In this document: piece after piece, positions 7,624 to 16,051 of the stretch
Layout: each line of letters starts with the position of its first letter
Position numbering within the stretch: position 1 is the first letter of the stretch
Assembly: GCF_003052605.1 (NCBI RefSeq)
Contig: NZ_QASO01000003.1
Location: 1-36,856 of the forward strand
Reading direction: 5' to 3'
Origin: Ectopseudomonas oleovorans
GTDB lineage: Bacteria > Pseudomonadota > Gammaproteobacteria > Pseudomonadales > Pseudomonadaceae
DNA length: 36,856 nucleotides
The notes under the pieces: model-generated
What the model was told of the DNA's origin: nothing
Databases searched by the model: none
What the model saw: the letters and a program-made list of their open reading frames with translations, nothing else
Translations under genes and position numbers: made by a program

Positions 7624-9294
7624 TCAGTCTGCATTTTCTTCAAAGAGGCCAGGCTGTGCAGGTTCAGCGGCCTTGCTCTTCCTGCCCTTCTTGAGCGGCT
7701 CGGGCGCGGCAACCGGTTGCTCGGCCAGCGGCAAATTGGCGACGTTCAGGCTGTAATCGTCGTGGCCCCACTCGCAGCGCGACAGCACCATCTTGGGGAT
7801 CTTCTTCAGCGTCAGGTTCGGCCAGTGCGCTTCGGCCTGGGCAGCGGTCACGCCGTGGAAGGCGGCACAGCAGACCAGCAGGCTCTGCTCGTTCCCGACC
7901 TCGTCGGCCAGCGCCTGCAGTTGCTCGGCAGACAGGTTCTGGGTGGTGACATAGATGAAATCGCGCTCGCTGGAATGGCCGTGCTGCCACCAGTGGGCTT
8001 CCGAGGGCGCATAGGTGAAGCCTTCCAGCTTGGCCAGCGCCTCGGCCAGCATGGCAGCGTTGTACTCCGGGTTGATCACCGGATTGCCCCAGCGGTCGTT
8101 GACGATCAGCGTGGGAGCCAGCTTGTAGTAGCGGAAGCCGCCGCCGCCTTGCCAACCGACGGCCTTGCTGATTCCGCCCTGGTCGGTGCCGTCGATGACC
8201 TTCTGCAGGCGCGGGATGACGTGCGTATGGCAGTGTTCGCCCAGCTCGACCATGATCCAGCGCCGGCCCATCTTGTGCGCGACAGCGCCGGTGGTGCCGG
8301 AGCCGGCAAAGGAGTCGAGGACGAGATCGCCGGGGTTGGTAGATAAGCTCAAGACACGCTCAAGCAGTCGCTCTGGCTTCGGCGTGTCAAAGAAATCTCC
8401 ATCCACAAATGCACGAACTTCACTATTGGCCTCTCGGGTAGTGCCAACATCCTGAGCAAACCAGACTGTTTCAGGAACTCGCCCCTCTTGATCCGCCAAG
8501 TAAATCTTTCTGATTATTCGCGTCTCATCAGGAGAAAACTTAATCTTTCCGTCAGCCAGCTCACGCTCAAAAGTCTCCTGACTGAAGCGCCAACCTTTTG
8601 GAGGATGTGGAATTACTTTCCCACTTGGCGTCTTGATGTCATACATCAAATTTGGCCTAACAAGTGAGTTCCTCACATCACCAGAACGCCAAGGCCCACG
8701 AGGATCATTATCAGGGTTCGAGTAATTAACATTATGCTCATCCTGCCTAGGCAGATTCTTTAGCAAAAAATCTGGCGACCTCTGATACACAAGTACATAG
8801 TTGTGATGCACAGAGAACTTCCCGCTATACCCCTTTGATTGAACGCTATGATTCCAAATAGAGCATGAAAGAAAATTCTGCCTACCAAAAACCTCATCAC
8901 ACAGAACCTTCAGGTAATGACACTCGTTGTCATCAATCGTGATCCACAGCGAGCCATCTTCCGACAAAAGTCGTTTGATAACTTCCAAGCGATCCCGCAT
9001 AAGCCCCAGCCAGATCGAATGCTCCAGCCCGTCGGCGTAATGGGTGAAGGCACTGCCGGTGTTGTACGGCGGGTCGATGAACACGCACTTCACCTTGCCG
9101 GCAAACTCCTGCTCCAGCGCCTTCAAGGCCAGCAGGTTGTCGCCGAAGATCAGCCGGTTGTCGAATATGTCGTTTTCCGTCACGCGATGGTTGGCGTGGT
9201 AGGACTTGGCCGGATCTTCCAGCAGGATGCGCGGCTCCAGCTTGGGGCGCTTGTCCTTGCCGATCCAGGTGAGTTCGAGTTTTTGCTTGCTCAT
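7624..9294 (-). CDS. mod: Type III-like Mod DNA methyltransferase (beta class)
   Basis: 556 aa, predicted N6-adenine (or N4-cytosine) DNA methyltransferase that modifies the host site and gives Res its specificity. Start ATG 9294 (MSKQKLELTW) has GAAGGA upstream. Motif IV DPPYNTG at residues 74-80 precedes the SAM-binding motif I DSFAGSGTTG at about 327-336, the beta order typical of Type III Mod. The segment between them (about residues 100-320) should hold the target-recognition domain. Its DNA is markedly A+T-richer than both flanks (hand counts 40-48% against 62-63% G+C), indicating a swapped recognition domain. The C-terminal extension (about 390-556) is not a known catalytic part. The gene starts 10 nt after the AIPR gene ends. 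Confidence 0.9.
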   Translation of the reverse strand: MSKQKLELTWIGKDKRPKLEPRILLEDPAKSYHANHRVTENDIFDNRLIFGDNLLALKALEQEFAGKVKCVFIDPPYNTGSAFTHYADGLEHSIWLGLMRDRLEVIKRLLSEDGSLWITIDDNECHYLKVLCDEVFGRQNFLSCSIWNHSVQSKGYSGKFSVHHNYVLVYQRSPDFLLKNLPRQDEHNVNYSNPDNDPRGPWRSGDVRNSLVRPNLMYDIKTPSGKVIPHPPKGWRFSQETFERELADGKIKFSPDETRIIRKIYLADQEGRVPETVWFAQDVGTTREANSEVRAFVDGDFFDTPKPERLLERVLSLSTNPGDLVLDSFAGSGTTGAVAHKMGRRWIMVELGEHCHTHVIPRLQKVIDGTDQGGISKAVGWQGGGGFRYYKLAPTLIVNDRWGNPVINPEYNAAMLAEALAKLEGFTYAPSEAHWWQHGHSSERDFIYVTTQNLSAEQLQALADEVGNEQSLLVCCAAFHGVTAAQAEAHWPNLTLKKIPKMVLSRCEWGHDDYSLNVANLPLAEQPVAAPEPLKKGRKSKAAEPAQPGLFEENAD

Positions 9295-9304
9295 GCTGTC
9301 CTTC

Positions 9305-11104
9305 TCAAATTTGCGGTGCCTTGCTCGACATGTAGTCAAACAAGCGCTTGCGCGGATACGCGTCCGCTGCCATCTGGATATTACGGAGTGGCGTTATAGC
9401 CGGATCGCCGGCCAGCCCGTAGTGCCCCTCCATCAGGTCGGCCAAAAAGGCCACGACGCTGCCCTGATTTCGGAAGAACGCCAGCGGACCCGCGCCATTC
9501 AACCGTGATTGTCCAAGATCAAAGGCTTGCTGCCGAAGCAAATCCAAGGAGGGGCTGACCAACGCTGCAACCTCGCCAGGATCAATGACCTGGGCGGCTG
9601 CGATACGATTACGCAGTCGCTTCATCATGACCGCCATTATGGCGTGGTTGCCATGACGGTAGAGCATCTTTTCCTGAGACGCGGTTCGAGCCCCATTTTC
9701 ATAACCAACAATCAAATCACGAAGAACTCGCTGGCACTGGACTACATTGACCAGCCTCATGCCGCTGAGTGTGGAGCTAAACAATGCCTTGTATTCGTCC
9801 GAATCCGGATTCGAGAGTCGCGCCAGCTCCCCCTTGAGCCACGCGGGATAGCGCGGATCATTCTGCTGCAGGGCCAGTGCTCGCAAGGCCTCCTCAAAGG
9901 TGAAGGCCTTCAGGCTTGTCCCCTGAGCTTCAGGACGATAGTGGTAGTCAAAACCCAGGAGGCGGGCTTCCTGCCGCAATTGCTCCTGAGTGTCGTCAAG
10001 GGCAGCAAAATTTGCTACCTGCACTGGATTCTGGTGATTACGAGCCCTAGTCACCTGCTTGCCAAAAGCACCATCGGATGGAGCCTTGATCAGGGTAAAC
10101 AACACCCTGGCGCTCCCGATATCGCTCAGCGGGTTCTGCGTCATAAACTCCGCAGCAGATGCGACCGTCTGCGCACCGTTGATGATGGATAGCCCTCTGA
10201 CCTGATACCTGCGGAAGCCTGTTGTTGGTTTGTTGCCCTTTTGATCAACATGCTCACAAACGGCGGTGACACCGTTGTTCAGGTAAAAGAACTTGTCGGG
10301 AGCATCACGCAGGGTCGTCTGGATGGCAGCATTGACGTCGGACTTGCTGCTGCCAAGGAAATATCGAATGTTGCGCTCGTAAAGCGCCTTGCCATGATGC
10401 TTGTGTAACGCAACCAGGTCAGACAGCCTGGCAAGGCCGAAGTAGGTCGTGCGTGGCTCCTCAACCTTGCTGCACTTTTGCAGAAAAATGTCGGTATGCA
10501 CCGGCGAGTAAGCATGCTCGGCCCGAAGATCGCGAGTGATCTCATCTGCCGCGTAGTACTGCACCTGCTTGAGCAAGCGCTCTTCATCGAGGTTTTTGTC
10601 GTCAAGCAGTACCTGCAAGGCATCGCTGGCGGTCTTTGAGACACCGTCGCCGGTGTAGGGAACAACCAGCTGGATATGGCTGCAGGCATCCAGTGCGGCC
10701 TCAATCTCAGCCTGACGTCGCAGGACATTCTGGTTGAAGGCAGCGAAGTCCTGCTTCAACAGCAGACGAACGCCCTCACAGAACGGAAGTGCGTCCTCCT
10801 GCTTGAACTGCTCAGACTCCTTCAGCTTGGCTTGGAGCAGGTAAAGCGTTTCCGACGGCTCGTGGTAGTAAATGGCATCAATGCCCTTGTCATTGAAGTC
10901 ATCGACCACCGCCGCAGCGGCATCCGCTGGTGCCAGATCGAGCAGCTTGTGCAACACGAAAGCACTGAATGCGCGTGACAGCTGCTTTTCTTGCTGCTCA
11001 GCTGCTGGCTTTTGGGTATCCAGCAGCGGCGGCAGTGAACCTACAAATCTCTCACGCAGGATCTTCTTGAGGGTGGCCATGTAATCAGGGGCAAGGGCAG
11101 CCAT
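9305..11104 (-). CDS. AIPR family (abortive phage resistance) protein, putative nuclease
   Basis: 599 aa from ATG 11104 (MAALAPDYMA), with AAGG just upstream. The central part matches the AIPR family: ERNIRYFLG (243-251), then FFYLNNGVT (272-280) and LSIINGAQTV (305-314). AIPR proteins take their name from phage-resistance plasmids of lactic bacteria. The N-terminal third shows D..D-KGIDA (D76) followed by LYLLQAK (Q91, K93). This is a GxD...QxK pattern of PD-(D/E)xK/Mrr-like nucleases, so a DNA- or RNA-cutting role is likely by inference. It lies between the DUF4276 gene (82-nt gap) and mod (10-nt gap) and so may be read with mod. No signal or membrane segment is seen. Confidence 0.85.
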   Translation of the reverse strand: MAALAPDYMATLKKILRERFVGSLPPLLDTQKPAAEQQEKQLSRAFSAFVLHKLLDLAPADAAAAVVDDFNDKGIDAIYYHEPSETLYLLQAKLKESEQFKQEDALPFCEGVRLLLKQDFAAFNQNVLRRQAEIEAALDACSHIQLVVPYTGDGVSKTASDALQVLLDDKNLDEERLLKQVQYYAADEITRDLRAEHAYSPVHTDIFLQKCSKVEEPRTTYFGLARLSDLVALHKHHGKALYERNIRYFLGSSKSDVNAAIQTTLRDAPDKFFYLNNGVTAVCEHVDQKGNKPTTGFRRYQVRGLSIINGAQTVASAAEFMTQNPLSDIGSARVLFTLIKAPSDGAFGKQVTRARNHQNPVQVANFAALDDTQEQLRQEARLLGFDYHYRPEAQGTSLKAFTFEEALRALALQQNDPRYPAWLKGELARLSNPDSDEYKALFSSTLSGMRLVNVVQCQRVLRDLIVGYENGARTASQEKMLYRHGNHAIMAVMMKRLRNRIAAAQVIDPGEVAALVSPSLDLLRQQAFDLGQSRLNGAGPLAFFRNQGSVVAFLADLMEGHYGLAGDPAITPLRNIQMAADAYPRKRLFDYMSSKAPQI

Positions 11105-11186
11105 CAACCTTCGCCCCCCACCCGCCGTGAAACTCCCACCTTTCTCACACTACCTTGTGGACTGGTCATATCAACCCAAACTCCTT

Positions 11187-11837
11187 TTATACAAGCGATT
11201 CAATTCTGTTCAGCCAGCCAGCAAAATGTGGACACCCCGCCCGAATTGCATCCAGTCCGATATCACAGGCGATCAGCGGGCCATGGAGGGTCTTCTGATA
11301 GCCGGGCATGGCGGCGAGGATGCGCTTGGAGGGCGCGGTCTGCGGGCTGTCGTTGATGTCTTCCGGCGCAGTCGTCGCGCTCACCGCACACAATGGTTCC
11401 AGCACTCGATCATCGTCCGTCCAGTCGGCGAAAGCCTCGACGCGGACGAATAGCAGCGCCTCGAACTCATGCACCAGCAAATTGGGGATGAAGTTGCGTT
11501 GGCCGATGTCCTGAGCCAGGGCAGCTTCGAGAAACTCGGCCTTCTGCCGGCCGCTGCCCATCGCTGGGTAGTCAGCGCTGTACTTGCCAGGGAAGTCGCC
11601 GGGCAGTGCATAGAGGTCGAACAGGGTAGATACGTGGGCACTAGCGTCCTGCTTGCAGAGTTTGTCGATCTGCGGTTTCACCTTGGCATAGCTGACCACC
11701 CCGCCCTTGTGGCCGGGGCTGGTACTGACAATGATCGGCACCAGGTACAGCCCCTGCCGGGCGTAATGAGGCATCAGTAGCTCGTTAACGAAGGCCTCTT
11801 CGGTCTGTCCTTCGACCAACAGATAGACCCGACTCAT
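11187..11837 (-). CDS. DUF4276 family protein (Toprim-like)
   Basis: 216 aa. Start ATG 11837 overlaps the stop of the ATPase gene as ATGA, indicating coupled translation. The N-terminal strand MSRVYLLVEGQTEEAFV carries the glutamate (E9) motif of Toprim-like proteins, and TLFDLYALPG has Asp74 in a likely metal site. Conserved tail motifs include NFIPNLLVHEFEALLF and APSKRIL. DUF4276 proteins are usually coded next to SMC/AAA15-type ATPases. The pair resembles split OLD/Gabija-like or PARIS-like (ATPase plus Toprim/DUF4435) effectors. The likely role is a nuclease or effector released or activated by the ATPase, which is inference. Confidence 0.85.
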   Translation of the reverse strand: MSRVYLLVEGQTEEAFVNELLMPHYARQGLYLVPIIVSTSPGHKGGVVSYAKVKPQIDKLCKQDASAHVSTLFDLYALPGDFPGKYSADYPAMGSGRQKAEFLEAALAQDIGQRNFIPNLLVHEFEALLFVRVEAFADWTDDDRVLEPLCAVSATTAPEDINDSPQTAPSKRILAAMPGYQKTLHGPLIACDIGLDAIRAGCPHFAGWLNRIESLV

Positions 11838-12934
11838 CGTCCAGGCCTCCCGCCCAATAGGTTCTTCTTCCAAAGGTCGACCAAGCTGTAGTCAGCCAGC
11901 CACTCGGCCAGGACTGAGATATCCGGACGCACGAAGGTGGAGGCTCCGCCACGCTTGTCGACCACAATCAGGTCTTCAGCGTCGAACTCGTTGACCAGCT
12001 CGACCGACTGGGTGGAAACGATCAGCTGGTGCTGCTGGGCTGCCGACTTCATCAGGCCGCCCAGCACACTGATCGCGAACGGGTGCAGGCCTAACTCCGG
12101 CTCATCGATCAGGATAGCCGCCGGCATGAACTCTTCCGGCTGCAGCAGCACGGTGGCCAGGCAGATGAAGCGCAGAGTGCCGTCAGACAAGGCGCTCGCG
12201 GTGAACGGCTCGTCCTGGCCCTGTTCGCTCCATTCGAGCTGAATCTTTTCCCGGTTGTCGACGGTCGGGCGCAAGTGGAAATCGCCGAAGAAGGGCGCCA
12301 CCAGGCGGATAGTCTTGACGATACGGCGATAGTGCTCTTCGTGATGGTTCTTCAGGCGCAGCAGGAAGGCTGCCAAGTTGCGACCGTCGTCGCGCAGGTA
12401 TTCGTTGTCGTTGAGGTTATGGATCTGCTTGACCAGAGCGCTGCTGCTGGTGTCATGGAAGTGGTAAAGACGCCAGCTGCGCATTGCAGGAACGACGTGT
12501 CGGTAGATCAATGTCTTGTTTTTTTGGCTTTCCGCATAGGACTCAAAATGGCCTGACGTCGGGCGCCAGTCTCCATGTGCATTCCACCAAAGCGCCTCAC
12601 GATCAAACATCATGCGGTTGTCCTGAGTGGGGCGCAGGGTGAAGCGGTAACCGTTGTTGCCGAAATACAGCTCGGCATGCATTACCTCGGTCTTCTTGCG
12701 TCCGAAATGCAGCAGAGCATCCGGACCACCTGCGAGGCCAACGGCAGTCTGCAGCTGCTGGTCCAGAATCCGACCGATCAACCGGAAAAAACCGATCAGG
12801 TTGGACTTGCCTGCACCGTTGGCACCGATCAACACGTTGAGCCGGCCCAACTCCAGCTCGCAATCGGCGATGGACTTGTAGCCGCGCAGCACCAGTCGCG
12901 AGATCTGATCCGAGTCGTTGACCTGCTTAATCAT
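11834..12934 (-). CDS. SMC/OLD-like AAA ATPase (AAA15/AAA21 type)
   Basis: 366 aa from ATG 12934 (MIKQVNDSDQ), with AGGAAGG seven bases upstream; an upstream GTG is less likely. Walker A is GANGAGKS (37-44), the ABC-type signature is LSDGTLRF (249-256), Walker B with the catalytic Glu is ILIDEPELGLHP (274-285), and STQS (307-310) stands in the switch position. The N-terminal strand (RLVLRGYKSIADCELELGRL) is typical of RecF/OLD-like ATPases. No Toprim domain is fused; the next gene, overlapping by 4 nt, supplies a Toprim-like DUF4276 partner. It probably senses phage DNA or protein and controls its partner. Confidence 0.9.
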   Translation of the reverse strand: MIKQVNDSDQISRLVLRGYKSIADCELELGRLNVLIGANGAGKSNLIGFFRLIGRILDQQLQTAVGLAGGPDALLHFGRKKTEVMHAELYFGNNGYRFTLRPTQDNRMMFDREALWWNAHGDWRPTSGHFESYAESQKNKTLIYRHVVPAMRSWRLYHFHDTSSSALVKQIHNLNDNEYLRDDGRNLAAFLLRLKNHHEEHYRRIVKTIRLVAPFFGDFHLRPTVDNREKIQLEWSEQGQDEPFTASALSDGTLRFICLATVLLQPEEFMPAAILIDEPELGLHPFAISVLGGLMKSAAQQHQLIVSTQSVELVNEFDAEDLIVVDKRGGASTFVRPDISVLAEWLADYSLVDLWKKNLLGGRPGR

Positions 12935-12965
12935 GTAGAGGCCTTCCTGTTGCACATATGCCTTG

Positions 12966-15845
12966 TCATTGCAGTACCCACTCCACCGTGAACAGGGTGA
13001 CTTCCTGTACCTGTTGCTGCAGCTGCTGCTCTAGCTGATCGATCAGCTCGTTGCGCTCTGCATCGATCTCATCCTGACGAGCATACAGCTCGCGGCGCAG
13101 CTTGTTGCGCTTGCCCTCCAGCTCACGCTGCTGCTTCTGGTAGCCGAGCTTCTCCTCCAGCGTCGCCGCGGTCGCCGCGATTCGGCGCACTTCCTTGATA
13201 TCTCCATCAATCGCCTTGATTTCCTGCTCCAGCCCCAGCTTGAGGTCTTCAGCCCAGGCGTCGAGCTTGGCGAGTTCTTGATCGAAGTAGCCCATGTTGC
13301 GCTGGTTGATCTCGCGCAGCAGCTGATTCTTGCGCTGCTCCAAGTCGTCGGCCAACAGTGTATTTCCGGCTGCCGCGTAGTCACCCTGCTCCAGACATGC
13401 CGGCAGGCGCAGCAGCTTTTCTGGATCATCCTCGGGCAGCGCCTGCCCGTCAGCCGTGACGGCGGAAACCACCAGATGCTGTTCTAGGTTGCCCAGCGCC
13501 TCGACGGAAAACAGTTTCAGGGTCAGCCAGCCACACTGGCCACGCAAGGGCTCCAGGGTACTGATCCGGGTTCCATAGCCGGCGTAGTCGAATACCAGTT
13601 TGGCGGCGGGTTGCTGATCGAGCGGACGGCTCTTGGCCTGGTCGATCACCCAGGCAGCCAGCGGGTGGCCTAGACGATACAGATGCGAATCACCGGCACG
13701 GCGTGGCAGTTCATAACGCCCCAAAGCAATGCCGGGAGCACTACCGGCCGGTATCCTGCGCAGCTCGAAGCTGTCGCCCCCGAAGTACGCATAGTCGTCG
13801 AGTTCGGCGCGGGTCAGATCGAGCAGCAGCCTTTCGAAACGGTTACGCGTGCTGCTGCTGTCTTCGGCCCGGATACGCAGCTTGTCCTGCACCTCTTCGT
13901 CGAAGTTCTCCAGCAGTACCTGTCGGGTCTTGACCATCGCCTCGCTGATTTCGCCAGACAGTTGCAACTGCAGCTGCTCGAAGCTGCGCTTGATCTCTTC
14001 GGGGTCACGGCAGTTCTGGTAAATGTCGGCAATGCGACGCTCGAAGTCGACACCGGAACCGATGGAGCCCAGCACCTCGTCGCTTGCGCCGAATACGCCC
14101 TCGAACAGCTGGAATTTCTCAGCCAGAAGTTCGTATACCCGAGCGTCCGCTTCATTGCTGCGGTCGACGAAGTTCACCACCACCACATCGTGCTTCTGGC
14201 CATAGCGGTGACAGCGGCCAATGCGCTGCTCGATGCGCTGTGGGTTCCAGGGCAGGTCGTAGTTGATCACCAGCGAGCAGAACTGCAGGTTGATACCTTC
14301 AGCACCCGCTTCTGTGGCGATCATGATGGTGCCGCGCTCCTTGAAGTGCTCGACCAGCGCGGCGCGGGTATCGGCGGTCTTGGAGCCGGTGATGCGATCA
14401 CTGTCGGCGTGACGCTGCAGCCAGTCCTTGTAAATGCGCTGGGCCGTGGCATCGGTGTTAGTACCATTGAACAGCACGATGCCGTCGCCATAAGGCGTGT
14501 CGGCCAGCAACGACAGCAGGTAGTCCTGGGTACGCCGCGACTCAGTGAAAATGATGGCCTTGCGTGCGGCGCCTAGGCGTTCGAGCTCGGCAAAGGCACG
14601 CTCCAGGGCGATCAGCAGGGCCTTGCCCTTGGCGTTCTCGCGGATGCTGGTGGCCAGGTTCTTGAACCGCTGCAGCTCGGCGATTTCAGCGGCGATGGCA
14701 TCACGCTCGCCAGCGCTCAGAGTCACGACTTCTTCGCTGTCCAGCTCCTTTTCACTTTCATCGGCCAGCTCATCGAGGCCTTCGTAGTCCTCATCCAGAG
14801 TCTGGGTGAGATCGATGACTTCAGACGCTTTATCGAGGTTTCCCTGCAGGCGTCTGGCCATTGTGTCCAGCGCTCCGGCTATCGCATGGGTCGAAGACGC
14901 CAGCAGTTTCCAAAGCACCAGAGAAATCAGTTGCCGCTGGCCTTCGGGCAGGGCATTGAGGTTCGGGCGACGCAGGTATTCGGCCACCAGACCGGAGAGC
15001 TCACGCTCCTCCTGGCTGGGGGTGAACTCCTGAACAATCGCGCGCCTTGCGGTATAGGGAACGTACTGCTGCACCTGACGGCGCAGGGTGCGCTTGCAGA
15101 CGCTGCCCAAGCGCTGCCGCAGACCAGCAAAGGCCTGCTCTCGGGCGGTGTTAACAAACTGGGCGCGGAAGCTGTCGATATCGCCAAAGACTCGGTCATC
15201 GATCATGCTGACCAGTCCGTACAGTTCGAGCAGAGAATTCTGCAGCGGCGTTGCAGTCAGCAGCACCTTGGAATGTACGTGGGCCAGGGCGTCCTTCAGC
15301 GTCTTGCCGATTACGTTGTTGTTCTTGTAGACGTTGCGCAAGCGATGCGCCTCATCCAGTACCACCAGATCCCAGGCAATGGCCTTGACGTCCTTCGCCT
15401 TGGCCTTGGCAAATTGGTAGGAGCAGATAACCGGACCGCTAGCGAACACGAAGGGATTTCTGACGCCTTGCTTGCGAAGCGTATTGTAGCTCTTGGTTTC
15501 CAAGATCAGGCCGTGCAGATTGAACTTGTCCTGCAACTCCTGGTGCCATTGCTTGCGCAGGTTAGCCGGAACGATGATCAAGAGGTGCCGACGACGTTCG
15601 GCCCAACGCTGGGAAATGACCAGCCCGGCCTCGATGGTCTTGCCCAGCCCCACCTCATCGGCCAGGATCACTCCACGGGACAGCGGATTGCGACAGGCAA
15701 ACAGCGCCGCATCGACCTGATGAGGATTGAGATCGACCTGCGAATCGACTAGCGTTGAGGCAAGCGATTCAACCGAATCCCCTGCAGCTCGTCGGGTCAG
15801 CAGCCAAGCGTAGTACTGGCGCTGGTGTTCGGTAAGGATGGCCAA
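12966..15845 (-). CDS. SNF2/RapA-type DEAH helicase
   Basis: 959 aa, the first gene of the operon. The apparent start is TTG at 15845 (then AILTEHQRQYYAW); no good ATG exists in frame nearby. Motifs: Walker A LADEVGLGKT (61-70), DEAH (164-167), LLTATPLQN (about 196-204), EAGAEGINLQF and motif VI QRIGRCHRYGQ. The last 130 residues are charged and form a coiled coil. The architecture is that of SNF2 translocases in defence clusters (compare DrmD of DISARM and helicases beside Type III-like methylases), not of chromosomal RapA, which carries extra N-terminal domains. It should move on double-stranded DNA using ATP; the target and partner are unknown. The gene sits about 200 bp from tRNA-Pro. Confidence 0.88.
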   Translation of the reverse strand: MAILTEHQRQYYAWLLTRRAAGDSVESLASTLVDSQVDLNPHQVDAALFACRNPLSRGVILADEVGLGKTIEAGLVISQRWAERRRHLLIIVPANLRKQWHQELQDKFNLHGLILETKSYNTLRKQGVRNPFVFASGPVICSYQFAKAKAKDVKAIAWDLVVLDEAHRLRNVYKNNNVIGKTLKDALAHVHSKVLLTATPLQNSLLELYGLVSMIDDRVFGDIDSFRAQFVNTAREQAFAGLRQRLGSVCKRTLRRQVQQYVPYTARRAIVQEFTPSQEERELSGLVAEYLRRPNLNALPEGQRQLISLVLWKLLASSTHAIAGALDTMARRLQGNLDKASEVIDLTQTLDEDYEGLDELADESEKELDSEEVVTLSAGERDAIAAEIAELQRFKNLATSIRENAKGKALLIALERAFAELERLGAARKAIIFTESRRTQDYLLSLLADTPYGDGIVLFNGTNTDATAQRIYKDWLQRHADSDRITGSKTADTRAALVEHFKERGTIMIATEAGAEGINLQFCSLVINYDLPWNPQRIEQRIGRCHRYGQKHDVVVVNFVDRSNEADARVYELLAEKFQLFEGVFGASDEVLGSIGSGVDFERRIADIYQNCRDPEEIKRSFEQLQLQLSGEISEAMVKTRQVLLENFDEEVQDKLRIRAEDSSSTRNRFERLLLDLTRAELDDYAYFGGDSFELRRIPAGSAPGIALGRYELPRRAGDSHLYRLGHPLAAWVIDQAKSRPLDQQPAAKLVFDYAGYGTRISTLEPLRGQCGWLTLKLFSVEALGNLEQHLVVSAVTADGQALPEDDPEKLLRLPACLEQGDYAAAGNTLLADDLEQRKNQLLREINQRNMGYFDQELAKLDAWAEDLKLGLEQEIKAIDGDIKEVRRIAATAATLEEKLGYQKQQRELEGKRNKLRRELYARQDEIDAERNELIDQLEQQLQQQVQEVTLFTVEWVLQ

Positions 15846-15940
15846 TAGCTTCGCGCTCCATGCTCAAAGATACTTTTCAAGTACAAAGACAACCAAAACC
15901 TTCGGTTCCGTATCAGCTCAGAATACAGAAAAGCCAATCT

Positions 15941-15962
15941 CAATTGGCAACCAATTGGCAAC
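15941..15962. promoter_or_regulatory. Tandem 11-bp repeat upstream of the defence operon
   Basis: CAATTGGCAAC occurs twice head to tail (15941-15951 and 15952-15962), containing a CCAATTGG palindrome. A related half site, GCCAAT, lies just left at 15933-15938. It is about 95 nt upstream of the SNF2 start and may be an operator for the operon. No regulator gene is visible in the island. Confidence 0.45.
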
Positions 15963-16010
15963 CAGGGAGGCGCTCTTTAACAGCCTTCCCAAAATCGTCA
16001 GGCATAAAAA

Positions 16011-16038
16011 AATCCAGTCACCGCTAAGTGACTGGATT
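16011..16038 (-). terminator. Terminator of tRNA-Pro
   Basis: AATCCAGTCAC (16011-16021) pairs perfectly with GTGACTGGATT (16028-16038) around a 6-nt loop. On the minus strand the stem is followed by a run of T (plus-strand A-run at 16005-16012). It lies 14 nt beyond the tRNA CCA end. Confidence 0.85.
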
Positions 16039-16051
16039 TTCTAGGGTTTTT

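Noticed and set aside
4763..7756. 997-codon open frame on the plus strand opposite res
   Set aside because: It is a shadow of the high-G+C res gene. The minus frame has all helicase and nuclease motifs, while the plus frame has none and repeats simple Leu/Val/Asp/His patterns.
15969..15982. boxA-like CGCTCTTTAACAG on the plus strand
   Set aside because: It resembles the rRNA antitermination boxA, but no ribosomal RNA or box B/C is near and the neighbouring genes run the other way. Probably chance.
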